A stretch of 64,000 bases of DNA from Rhabditophanes sp. KR3021 (taxonomy: Eukaryota; Nematoda; Chromadorea; Rhabditida; Alloionematidae): the NCBI GenBank assembly GCA_963281155.1, contig CAUJLY010000001.1:4464001-4528000 (forward strand), given 5' to 3'. Of this stretch, positions 24,726-35,196 are shown piece by piece (position 1 is the stretch's first letter; each line of letters begins with the position of its first letter). A program made the translations under genes and the position numbers. The notes under the pieces were generated by a model. That model saw only the letters and a program-made list of their open reading frames with translations. It searched no databases and was not told where the DNA came from.

Positions 24726-25207
24726 CACAATAATCCTACCTGCCTAATAAATGTTGTTATAGTCACAGAGATATAAAAATTACACTATAGCTTTTGCAAA
24801 ATTATAGTCAAATGAAAAAAAACGGTTAAACCAAGGCGGGTAATGCTGCCTAATCTTGCAAAGACTTTTGGTTTAAGTCATTTTTGAGTAACGTCCTATG
24901 AAAAAAAGGCAAAATTGATGAAATGGTACTCTATAACAAGAGTATCAAGCTGAATAGGATGGCGAAAGCCCTACCGGTCATGCTTTAGGCAAATATAATT
25001 GTTACAAAGTGCATACTTTGTATTGATCAATTATACATATATTATCAAAAATGCAACTATGTAAGGCCCTTGTGTCATAATAAAGCCAGTCTGCGTTTAT
25101 TGCGTTGTATTTAATTCATAAGTTCGTAACAACAATTAAAATGTATGTTTATTGATTAACCTGGAATTTACACAAGCAAAGAGGAAATTGTATTAAAAGG
25201 CGTTCAA
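24726..25207. other. Intergenic, no gene seen
   Basis: Presumed promoter region of SMC4 and 3' flank of the secreted orphan. No coding frame or RNA gene recognised. Confidence 0.55.
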
Positions 25208-25987
25208 TTAAACTTTAGAATCTTTAAACATGCTATTTAATTTTCCTTGCATCTCATCAAAGAAGTTTCGATCATTAAAAGTAGCATTATTTGTCTGTTC
25301 TGATACAAATGAATTTTGAACTAAATGAGATGGTATAAAAGAATGTCTTTCAAAATAACGTGAGCCAAACCAGCCAAAATCCATCTTCTGAACAAAAGAT
25401 TTTACAGGATGCTCATCTTTTGGCAATTCAAGGAATTTAAATGGTTGCAGTTGAGAAGAAAAAGAATTGAATGGGTTTGGAATTTGAGTGGGATCATTAA
25501 TAACATTAAATTGCCTTACGTCTTCATTTTTGTTTGCAGAATAGTAATTTTTCAAACTATTTGTTTTCGTACCATCAGTATTAGTTGCTATCCAATCACT
25601 TGACATTGTAGGTTTTCTACGAAGCGATTGATGTCTTCTGATATCGGATAAAACACTACCAGGTACTTTTTTTATTGTGTTAAATAAAGGATAGACTTTA
25701 TTATCTCCTTTAAAGTCTTTGAATAAAGATATTTGTGAGTTTATCAAATTTTTAACTTTTTTAAATTCACTTGGTTTATGTGATTCGGCAAGCACGGGTT
25801 CTCTGTTATCAGTTATAGTTCGCCATAGACTTTTAGTACCATTTGAAATCACAGAGATTTGAAAAGACTTAGTTTTACTTTTATCTTCATTTGGTTGGGT
25901 GTAAACATATCCATAATTATAATTAGAAGTCTCACTTGAAACTATTGTAATAGGATATAGCAAAACAGTCCAAAATAATAGAATCAT
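25208..25987 (-). CDS. Secreted protein of unknown function, single exon
   Basis: A 259-codon frame starting with a signal peptide (about 1-18, LLFWTVLLYPITIVSS) and no other hydrophobic segment. The mature part is hydrophilic, Asn/Lys/Ser/Phe-rich, with no cysteine. It has several glycosylation sites and short aromatic clusters (GWFGSRYFERHSF near residue 205). It is intronless in a genome where most genes are split. I recognise no family; the length, signal peptide and clean start and stop argue that it is real. Confidence 0.65.
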   Translation of the reverse strand: MILLFWTVLLYPITIVSSETSNYNYGYVYTQPNEDKSKTKSFQISVISNGTKSLWRTITDNREPVLAESHKPSEFKKVKNLINSQISLFKDFKGDNKVYPLFNTIKKVPGSVLSDIRRHQSLRRKPTMSSDWIATNTDGTKTNSLKNYYSANKNEDVRQFNVINDPTQIPNPFNSFSSQLQPFKFLELPKDEHPVKSFVQKMDFGWFGSRYFERHSFIPSHLVQNSFVSEQTNNATFNDRNFFDEMQGKLNSMFKDSKV

Positions 25988-26426
25988 ATCGTAAATTTAA
26001 TATATTTATACAACCTTTGGTTCGATATCAAAAATAATTGGCAAAACTGTATTTGTTATTGACTTAACAAGAATGTAGACGAAATATATGGATCAAAATT
26101 TTGTTTAAATACGAAATTAATATCCGCTTTGAGAGTCTATTAAAATGAATGTGACAATAATTTTAGAAGAAATAAGACAATTTAAGTCTGAAGAACTTTA
26201 ATAATGTCAAAATTAATTGAGAAAATAATAGATTTGAAATAAAAAGAAGCAGTAGTTATACATATGTACTTATATATCAAAATAAAAATTGAATTTGTTT
26301 AAGAAACTGGTCCATATTATAATAATTAATAGAAATCGAATCATACATTTTGGAACATCCGTTTGCTTGTTAAATAAATTTAACTAAAAGAATAAATTAA
26401 TTAAAATGCTTCAAATAATTGTCAAA

Positions 26427-27801
26427 TTACTCTCTAGATCCCCCAATAAGTGATAACAAAAGCCAAAAGATTTGAATAATGTCCATATAAAAAAAAAGAT
26501 ATTAAAAGAATAAAGTAAAGAATAAACTAACGAAAATTTGTATACTGCAAAATATATGATCTTCTGGAGATATTTCATATTTCTTGCCACCCATCAACAT
26601 TTGAATATCCAATGCCAAATATACCGCGAAGAGCAATGCCGCAATAGCAGAATATACCTGGAAACATAATTAGTTATCAACTTAATTTTAGCTTACCATC
26701 ATTAGACCTTTGATCTTAATAAACCATGAGGTAATAATGACTACCATACCAAATCCAAATACAACCATTGAGAAAATGGCAACTAAAATGATTTATTAAA
26801 GAAAACAAATATGCCAACTTACTGATTCCAATTTTGGAGGTTAAATCATAAGTCGTCGTGCTTGAGAAGATGATTATTCCTCCACAAACAACCGTGGTGA
26901 CAGCCAGAGTAAGGAACACGGCTTGGATATCATACATGCTTGAGATCATCATAGTCATGTAACCAATTGAAAGCGTGAGGACCGCAGTACAGATAATGTT
27001 TGATGGATAACTACGACGGACTGATTCACAGCACATAAGTACGATATAAACGACGAGGAATGTTCCGTATGAAGCCAAATAAAGTGCCAGGTTTCCTTGG
27101 ATTGTTTTCTTGACTACTGGATTGAAGAAGGGAATTGCGGTCATGATTGCAACTACCTGTAAATTTAGATAATTTGGCGTATATCAAACTTCAACATACC
27201 GTTAACATAACAGTTACCATCATGAAGACTTTTTTGACAAAGGCAGCTCTAATTGAAGCTTCCGAAAAGTCAAAACGCTTTTGGCCTTCGCCAGTTTCGG
27301 CTTGAGAAGAAGAGTACTGCATTGTCGGCTGATTTTGTCCGTAAGTAATCGGTCCTTGGCTGTTATAAGGATTATCTAAAATCAAAAATACGTAAGTAAC
27401 ATAATTTACGATAGTGTTCAGAAATTAATTAACAATAACTTTCTAAGTTTGAGTTACCGATGAAATGCTGGCATGGCTAAGTCACTATGGGGACGACAAA
27501 GTTGCTAAAAATGCTTACGCAGAGAGCAAAGCATACAAATGTAAGAGATGCTGGACACTAAAATCAATTTAAACTACTAACAAGTCTTTCCTTTTTTAGC
27601 ATCTGTTTACTCATCTCTTTTTGGGATAAAAAACAAATATTTTTATTTTTAAGTATGCACAATTTTATTTTGCTTACTAGTTGCTTGTTGATTCCATCCT
27701 GGAGGAGGCATGGCCTGGTAAGGATTTTGCCCTTGTGGATTATATCCAGTGTTTTGTGAATATCCGTTAAAATTTGGTGGCGGTGGATTAGAATAAGCCA
27801 T
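26427..27801 (-). CDS. TMBIM/Lifeguard-family membrane protein (Bax-inhibitor-1-like)
   Basis: Exons 27801-27678, 27375-27200, 27156-26823, 26782-26697, 26657-26532 and a last exon ending at 26427; about 300 residues. A Pro/Gln/Tyr/Asn-rich cytosolic N-terminus is followed by seven membrane helices: RAAFVKKVFMMVTVML, the loop with NPVVKKTIQGN, and near the end YLALDIQMLMGGKKYEISPEDHIF, hallmarks of the Lifeguard/GRINA branch. These proteins act in ER, Golgi or plasma membrane as calcium-leak and anti-apoptotic modulators. The last intron has no AG acceptor: family alignment needs it to end at AT (exon from 26486) or TG (exon from 26483). Intron 1 carries antisense coding sequence. Confidence 0.88.
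27459..27652 (+). pseudogene. Antisense two-exon coding fragment in TMBIM intron 1
   Basis: On the plus strand, 27459-27540 encodes DEMLAWLSHYGDDKVAKNAY..., then a 59-nt GTAAGA...TTTTTTAG intron (27541-27599) leads in phase to a short exon (SSVYSSLFGIKNKY) ending at the TAA at 27650-27652. An upstream in-frame TGA means the 5' end is missing or lies beyond an unseen splice site. The product is not recognised. Either a very small gene fragment left by an insertion or a terminal exon pair of a decayed gene. Confidence 0.4.
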
Positions 27802-28421
27802 ATCTCTGAAACAATATTTTTTATGCAATCTAATTAATTCTGTTGTGCGGAAACAAAATGATGGCACAGTATTTATAGTTTAATATAATTTGTAGTTGTA
27901 ATGAAAACTAAAGATTAAAGATTTGCACGTGTTTCGAAATAATTAATAGTTCCCTCTCAAAGAAATTCATTGCATTTAAAAATGATGACACATGCATTAA
28001 CCCTTGAAAAATATTTATAAATCGTTTAATTTGTGCGTTTTGTGACATGTGAATCATGATGGTAAACTTTGTCACAAAAAGACAAACAATATTGATTGCA
28101 AAAGTATATAAATACCATTCAAACCAAAAAACAGATTGTATAGAATATAAAAGCGGACTGTTTTTATTTAATGAAAAAATGTTAATTAAGAAGAGATAAT
28201 AATTGGTAAAATCAAAGTGATTATTTATCAAATAGTATTGGAAAAATACGTATTTGTCATGTTATACTAGTGTCGTTGATTAGGAAGTCAATAAATAAGG
28301 AGGATTAATAATAAGAATGTCTTTTACTAAAAATAAACAATACTTTATTCATCATTTAACAAACAATAAAATATATCTAAGTACAAAATATACTGTTAAA
28401 TCCTTCAGAAAAGTATGTAAA
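27802..28421. other. Intergenic, no gene seen
   Basis: Spacer between the TMBIM start and the stop of the pseudouridine-synthase-like gene. A 107-codon minus frame at 27908-28231 is rich in Phe/Ile/Tyr/Asn, as expected of AT-rich non-coding DNA, and is not called. Confidence 0.5.
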
Positions 28422-29576
28422 TTACTTTGAAATATAGTTTCCATCCGTATCTTCGTACGCATCATTTTCTGATTCTATGGCGTCAGTCATTGCACGTGTA
28501 AAACCAAGTAATTTAACCATCGCTTCAAAATGTTCTAAAAACATGTTTTTATCAATTACACATACATTTATTTTTTACTTACTAGGTGGAGGTGACATAG
28601 CAACTAAATCATTTGAAGACATTTTCCTAGCATTTGAATATCGGGGAAAAACAGTTTGATGAACATGAAAATAAAAGGGCATTTTTGTGGCAAAATAGTT
28701 CTCTTCAATAGACAACATTTTCATAAAATTGCTTGGGAAATAGTATTGTCCTCGAAGGCGTTGAGCCATCTTTGTGTCAATTTCTTCCAATCTACCGTCA
28801 ATATTTGCAAACCGTTTCCAATAGATTGAATCTCCCAATAAAGGACATCCCAAATGAGCCATCACAATACGCGGGAGATGGCGAGTAAATTTAGAAAAGG
28901 ATAATTCGACTAATGATATTTCTCCATTTGTGTCCAGGGTTTTATATTTAACGAAACCATCGATAGCAAACTTTCCCTTGATCGCTCTCTTCTTGGCCTT
29001 CTTTTCATTAAACAGGTATTCGGAGTGACTATTAATTGTTTGGAAACAAACACTTCCATCAACTATTCCTTCCTCTTTAGCAGGTCGGCTAAGGCATAAA
29101 ACGAGTGCTTTATGATGTGTAAATTCGTTATTATCTAAAACCGAAGAAAACTTGATTGACTCCTTTAATTTGTTAAAGTCTAAGGATGAGCATGGCAAAA
29201 CCAAGGGACCGGATACGTATCGCTTCAAACCAGTGCAAAATGTTAAATGCCGTTCCTTTAACTGCTCTCTTAAGAAGGGGAAAGCTTTTTCGATCGTAAC
29301 ATCGTCAGAATGTTGCTTAATAATAGCATTTTCTTCGTTTTGTAATGAATCCTCTTCTTCAGACTTTAAATCATACTTTTTTGAATCTTTAAATACTCCT
29401 CCGTCAGATTGTTTGTATCCTAAACAAGAAACACCATATGGTTTATTTAGTATCAAAAATTGATCCTTTTTATGTAAAATAGCATTTGAGAGTAAATGTT
29501 TTGACAAATCTTTTCCATTGGTAAATATTCTTGGCAACAATGCTTTTCCAACTAACACACTGTGTTGGGACGCCAT
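28422..29576 (-). CDS. RluA-type pseudouridine synthase relative lacking the catalytic Asp
   Basis: Exons 29576-28583 and 28534-28422, 368 residues. LILNKPYGVSCLG (about 41-53) is the usual RluA start motif, and RIVMAHLGCPLLGDSIYW is the conserved RxHLxxxGxPIxGDxxY region near the C-terminus. The catalytic motif HRLDxxTSG is replaced by CTGLKRYVSG (114-123), so the essential Asp is a Lys. The protein has the length and insertions of mitochondrial RPUSD-type proteins, which act on mitochondrial 16S rRNA; there is no obvious membrane segment. It may keep an RNA-binding or ribosome-assembly role without catalysis. The C-terminal exon is acidic. Confidence 0.78.
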
Positions 29577-29717
29577 AAGAACTTAAATAATGTATTATGC
29601 AACATTTAAGTGAAATAAAATAAAAGTATTTAAAGCTAATTAACTAACTAGTATCAAAAATATAAACGAAAGTACCTCGATTTATTTAATCACTCATATT
29701 TACAAAAAGAAAGTTAA

Positions 29718-30308
29718 TTATTGAGAATCTTCGCTTATTTTTTCGACTTCATCCTTTCGACGTTGAAAATGCTGCTTCAGTGATTCATTATACATATAAT
29801 TTATATCAGCATGACTTTGGTGGTCATAAAAATCTTCAGTGTAAAAATCATCTGGATTATACACTTTACTTGGAAAATTAGTTCCATTTTCAGTAATGCC
29901 CGTCTTCTTAATCATAGATTCATAACTGCTTGGGTTAGTAAACGAGCTATTGTTTCGAATGTTTTCAACAAATGCGTTAGCAGGCATTTTCTCGGCTTTG
30001 ATGAATAAGTCCGCAAATAGTTTATTAACAGCTTCATTAGATTTTCCATTTTCAGAGGGGAGAATTACGTTATCTATGGAATCTTCCATGCCATCTTCTA
30101 CACCATCCATTGCAACAGAATCTGTGCAATCCACATTTGTAGTCTCTGTTACCTGATCGTCCATACCATCACAATCTAGTATACTGTTGACATTACTAAT
30201 ACCCGGATCATCTATAGTTCCATTGACATTATTAACTTTAGCCTCATCTATGAAACTATTGGCAATATTAACCCCAGCGTAACTCGTAGAATTTTGTATT
30301 GTAGCCAT
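29718..30308 (-). CDS. SAP30BP/HCNGP-like transcription or splicing regulator
   Basis: A single exon of 196 codons starting at MATIQNST; an in-frame Met 11 codons upstream would add a hydrophobic leader that does not fit the family. The N-terminal half is acidic and Asn/Asp-rich. The C-terminal half matches the HCNGP domain: FTNPSSYESMIKKTGI, then NGTNFP, then the FxxDDFYTEDFYD block, aligning with FRNPSIYEKLI, LGTNYP and GWSEDSYYE in SAP30BP. Human SAP30BP is nuclear and linked to transcriptional repression and short-intron splicing. It is much shorter than the human protein (about 308), mainly at the N-terminus. Confidence 0.78.
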   Translation of the reverse strand: MATIQNSTSYAGVNIANSFIDEAKVNNVNGTIDDPGISNVNSILDCDGMDDQVTETTNVDCTDSVAMDGVEDGMEDSIDNVILPSENGKSNEAVNKLFADLFIKAEKMPANAFVENIRNNSSFTNPSSYESMIKKTGITENGTNFPSKVYNPDDFYTEDFYDHQSHADINYMYNESLKQHFQRRKDEVEKISEDSQ

Positions 30309-30772
30309 ATTAAATAAACCAAATATGTAGTAGTCTAACAATATTGAAAGAGGTTGTTAGTTGAAACTTTGGTTCGAATAGATGCTCGTTATACAAACAG
30401 TTTCGTGGTAAGATCATCATTATTATATTTTACTATTGTGTATTTGCCATGGGCTGAAACGTTAGTACACCAGCACTTGAAACGTCGTCTAGTGTATGTA
30501 GAATTAAGATCGATCTGTGACTGTTGCTAAAACTCAAAGCTTTTATGTGCGATTGCTTGTTTTTGTTGTCAAGAAAGCTTTGTTAGCTTGAATTGGAGTT
30601 TCGTTCGACAATGAGGCAATTTGTTTTACACGCAATCCAATTTTGTTTTCAATATCGATATTGTGTGATCTTGGCGTTAAATAATCCTTCCTATTGTTTT
30701 CATTTAACCGAATAATTAAATGTGTAATCTTTTAGACCTGTCAACCATTTAAAAGGTATTTTCGTGGTGCAA
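30309..30772. other. Intergenic, divergent promoter region
   Basis: Lies between the start codons of the HCNGP-like gene (minus) and the TCP11 gene (plus), so probably a shared bidirectional promoter. A TTTTAG acceptor-like site at about 30734 could be a trans-splice or 5'-UTR acceptor for the TCP11 gene. No coding frame. Confidence 0.45.
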
Positions 30773-32537
30773 ATGCCAGTCCCAGACAAGCCTAGTGATG
30801 TTGATAAATCAGCGGATGACAAAAGGAATGAAGATAAGAAGTTGGAGGAAACTTTAGCAGAAACGTTAGAAGAAAAGTCATGCCCAAGTAAAGATATCAA
30901 AAAGGAAAAAGGAAATACTCCCTCTGTTGTTAAAAAGAAAGAAAAGACTGTGCCTTTACATATTAACACAGATTCCCAAAACATTCTTCCTGCTTGGGTT
31001 GGAGGTAAATTTTTAAACGATCTATTAATTGAGCATTTTGTTTAGGAAATAGTCCCGCTAGATTTGTGTCCACGGAAGATTTAATGACCATGAATTCAAC
31101 TATTGAAAGAATGATGATTGCCCATGAAATAGCTATTGACCCTGATTTCAGTATTGCAAAATTAATTGCCCCGGCAAATGAATTAGAAAAGACAATATCT
31201 GATAGTCTCCATCGTGCCTTTTGGGATATCTTAAAGGAAGCAGCTGAAAAAAACTCAGGCGATGAAGCAAATGATTATAAGCAGCAAATGCTTGACTTGC
31301 TAAAAGAATTGAAGAAATCAACTTTGACTATTGTGCCAAAGACATCTACTGGAGTTATCAGTGAAATTAGAAATGTTTTGGACGACGACATTTTACGTAA
31401 TCAATCAGAAGAGGGTATCATAGATTACAAAGATTTATTGACCAAGACAGTAAATTTACTTTCAAAGCTCTGTGCCTCAGATAGAGATCACATTGTTGTA
31501 GATATCTTAAAAGAACCTGTTTTGCTAAAACAATTTGAGGAGACATTTCAACTGTTGAAATTAATGAAAATTGATTATGAGAACTATTCGCTTTCCAAGA
31601 ATAAGAAATTATTTCTGGAAAACAGCTCAATTTATGAGTACGAGCAATTTAAACAGGTAAATCTTCGAATTCCCTTCTTTGTCCAGGGAGATGTATAGAG
31701 GTGTGGGGTTGTGACTATAAAATGCAAAGGATTTTGATTGTTAGTCCATTTCCCACACTTCTGGTAAAATGTAAAAAGATAACATTTTTTGTTTTTCAGC
31801 TTTTGGCAGTTGATAAAAATGCAGCAACTTACACTAACAAATGGTTAAAAAAAGTATTTGATAATTCTGAATACGCTGTATTGGCAACTTTAGACAACAG
31901 TGCCGTATCAGAAATCATCACCCAAGCATACATGCACTTACTTACTCATTATAATGATCCTGAGTTTCCAGAGACATTCCCCGAAACATTTAAATTTGAC
32001 CAAATCAGAGTGGAAGCCTTGTCTCTAGATTATCACAGACTTGTAATTATCCTAACTGCCATCTTTATTACATCCAATTTATCCGGAAAAGAGATTGCGG
32101 AAAGCAAAGACTTTAAGAAAGAGTTGAAGAAAAATCTTTTAATATTATTGGAAGATTTATCACTTATCAACCTTCCCCAAAAATTAGAAAACATTTTTCT
32201 TCAATGCGAGGCTGAAATCAAAAAGACCGCATCCTCCTTTTCACAATACAATTGGAGTGAAGCTCAGAAAAACGAGCTTAAGACCCAGATAATGAGCATA
32301 GAAAATCCTCAGAATGCAGTGAGAAAAATTGCTACTACTAGAATTAACTCATTTATTCAGAATCTTATATCAGAAAGAATAAACACAAACAACAGAGTGC
32401 CAATTGGTTTAAGTGTTATCTACGATGAATTAGTTACGTTAATAAAGTCCTTTGTGCATTTAACTACTCACAATAGAAAGACGTATGGGACTCTATATGG
32501 AAAGTATATTGAAAAGATTGCAAGTGCTTACTCATAA
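30773..32537 (+). CDS. T-complex protein 11 family (TCP11L1-like)
   Basis: Exons 30773-31004, 31046-31656 and 31800-32537, all in phase; 526 residues, close to human TCP11L1 (509). A Lys/Glu-rich N-terminus (about 75 residues) precedes the TCP11 domain: IAHEIAIDPDFSI, LHRAFWDILKE, a block with IISEIRNVLDDDIL, and LLTKTVNLLSKLCASDRD with LLKLMKIDYENY. In mammals TCP11 acts in sperm cAMP signalling and the TCP11-like proteins are broadly expressed; molecular function is poorly known. The start was chosen at the first Met downstream of an in-frame TAG/acceptor-like region; the upstream GTG is not needed. Confidence 0.85.
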
Positions 32538-34299
32538 TAACAATAATATCCATTTATTTTAACAATTTTTGTGTATTTTTTCTAAATAAAACTTTTACCA
32601 AAAATGTATAAAATTCATAATAACATTGCTACTAATGAAATGTATGGAATAAATTAGAAAATAATCTCAACATAATAAACGATGATTGGCATTTGCAATT
32701 GATTATTCCATTCGTGTTTTAAAAAGTACTTAATGTCATGAAAATCGCCCTGATCCCATTAAAATTTCTCTTTTTAGGAGAAGAATACTAAATTGATTAA
32801 TTAAACATTGTATCGTGTTAACAATATAAAATTTACATGTCCTTTATTCTGATATGACGATCATACCTATGTCATCTTATAGAACGTTTCCATGAGTACT
32901 TATCTCAATAATATTAGCTCGATCTCATTTTACTTCCTCCTAATAGGAGCCGAAAAATATTTGGAAAAACCTAGTTTGATGATACCAAAATGGGCACAGA
33001 ATCTAAGCCGCATATTTTAAAGCTATACAACTTATGGCATCCTGTAGAGTTTGGTTGCAGTATTAAATAGCTGAAAAATCCTTTTTGACACAATACAAAT
33101 ATTCGTGTCTAGGAGGCAAATAACAGGATATTATATTTTTTGATCAACTCTAGCTCCTTTAACTGTCGTGATAATGAATATATCAAGCATGAAATATATA
33201 GCTTCTCACTAGCTCTGCGTGATGTGATGAAAAAATTCTTAGAGTGCATCATTTTTCATCTTTTAGAGCCTCTTAAATGTGTTTTTAATCTCATATGTAC
33301 GGATCATCTTTAAAACATGTAGCACACAAATGCAGGAAGCTTTATTTTATGATGTGTGCTTCTGGTGATGAGTTAGAGTGGGAAAAAAGCTGAAAAATTA
33401 TAATATTATTTTTTGAACATTTTGTAGCCCGTGGTAGATGCGTGCTTACAAATTATTTCTCTCAAAGTATCTAATTATAAAGAAGATATCCTTTTGCATC
33501 AAATGGTCCTTACAGATTTTAAAAATAGATACCTATCTATAAAGAATGGCGAAAAAATAAATGTTTATGAAAAGAATGTGGATCTAAGCCATGAAAAGAT
33601 GTTTTGATGTTGCAAATTTATTATGATTAACACACCAATTTTTCATCATTTTCGATTTTTGTTTGATGAAACTTTCATGTAGCATGTGGATTCATACATT
33701 TTTGTTTTGGCTGTATATTCATCAAATAATTATTTGCTTTTAACTTGACTTGATCCAAAAGAATGGATTAATAAACAAATTATATTTTTATTTTATAATC
33801 ATCAAAATTTGATTATTATTCAAAAGAGATTGATTGTAAATTTATTAATATTCAAATTTGCAATGTATATAAATTGTATTTTCAATAAATATTATTTTGT
33901 TATTGCATTGTATTTTATTAAGCATTATCTGATAAGGACGATAGATTTATTAGTTATGCGGCTGACATCAAGGATATTATTGGATCCGCTCATAATATCG
34001 CAGTAAGTTAAAAAAATATTGAGAAAATATAATTATCATTTAGAGAATACATAACAGAAAGGAAGAAGAAACTCTAATTATTCTGGCTGACCATTGTGGA
34101 TCAGGAAAACCAAATTAGACTCAATACTTTTAATGAATTAGATGGAGCTCAAAGAAAGAAGTCAACTTATGTGTTTATTCTCCCATCGTTGGAAGTATAA
34201 TCTCGATCGATCTACCGTCTACTTGGAACTACCCACACAGCTCTTTATTATGAAAGCACACAATTGAAGATACGTGAACTTATTTGGTACTTCGAGAGA
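32538..34299. other. Intergenic, AT-rich, no complete gene
   Basis: No supported gene. From about 34040 short plus-strand blocks (for example LADHCGSGKPN near 34100) foreshadow the decayed frame at 34300-34726, so the remnant may begin here. The rest shows nothing I can name. Confidence 0.45.
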
Positions 34300-34726
34300 T
34301 TGACCGTTGGATGACAAAGACTTCGTCTTATTAACAAGAAAGTCAAATGATTTTACTGGACATTATCACGCAAAAGTATATGAAGAAATGATTTGGCCCT
34401 TAACAATTGGTTATTATCGTGAAATGGGAATTCTAAATGAAAACAAATACATCAAATTTAATGATTGAGAGCAACAAACGGAAATTAATTTGATTCGAAG
34501 TGTTAAAAATTGGCAAATTGCTCGATACAAATCCATAAAGCAGGACTACATTCGTTGCTTGGAAAGTCATTCACGCCTAATCATTACCAATTATGAACGT
34601 TCAACATTTAAAGAAATCGAATCGGACAAGCACAAACAACTCCCTAATAAAATACTCGAGATCGAAGCCAAAGGATTTTATTCGAAGGTAAATAACCCAC
34701 AAATGTACTTAACTACAATTCAATAG
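34300..34726 (+). pseudogene. Decayed coding fragment, family unknown
   Basis: From about 34300 a plus frame reads LDDKDFVLLTRKSNDFTG, HYHAKVYEEMIWPLTIGYY and REMGILNENKYIKFND, then a TGA (34466-34468), then continues in the same frame as INLIRSVKNWQIARY to a TAG at 34724-34726. One stop in about 140 coding-like codons, and broken frames upstream, point to a pseudogene. It is intergenic, unlike the intron-nested remnants. No family recognised. Confidence 0.4.
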
Positions 34727-35196
34727 AGTACAAAAGGTGCAAATTAGATACAACTTAAAAGCTATTAAACAATTTATAGCAAAAATAAATTTTATATATA
34801 AATAATCATTTCTATTTACTTGTTCGTTAATTCTAATTTACTGATCAATCGCATCAAAGAAATATCTGAAATCTCCTAGAAGATGTTCAGAGACATAAAA
34901 CTAATGAGATAAATATTCGGATTTTGTTCATCTACTGAATTAAATAATTAATTTGATCCATGTGTCACATTACTTAAAATTGCAATTTAATGCTGATATC
35001 AAATTGTGATAAATTTGATCTTGTATATGATCAAACTTTTATGTTAAAGCAATTGCCAGCAATAATCAAATAGATGTATATCTTTGATTCAAATGTTGAT
35101 TGTTTTTAATAAAAGTTGATAAAAAGATTTAGTTTATTGTTTTACGAAAAGTATTTAAATAATAATTATGTATAAAAAATTATTTTTAATTTAATT
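34727..35196. other. Intergenic, no gene seen
   Basis: AT-rich 3' flank of the serine palmitoyltransferase gene, without a coding frame. Confidence 0.55.

Noticed and set aside
27908..28231. 107-codon minus frame upstream of TMBIM
   Set aside because: Phe/Ile/Asn-rich with no start context and no family; likely chance.
30370..30400. GGTTCGAATA, possible tRNA B-box
   Set aside because: No A-box, acceptor stem or cloverleaf could be built around it.
31418..31630. Minus frame opposite TCP11
   Set aside because: Shadow frame of a coding exon.
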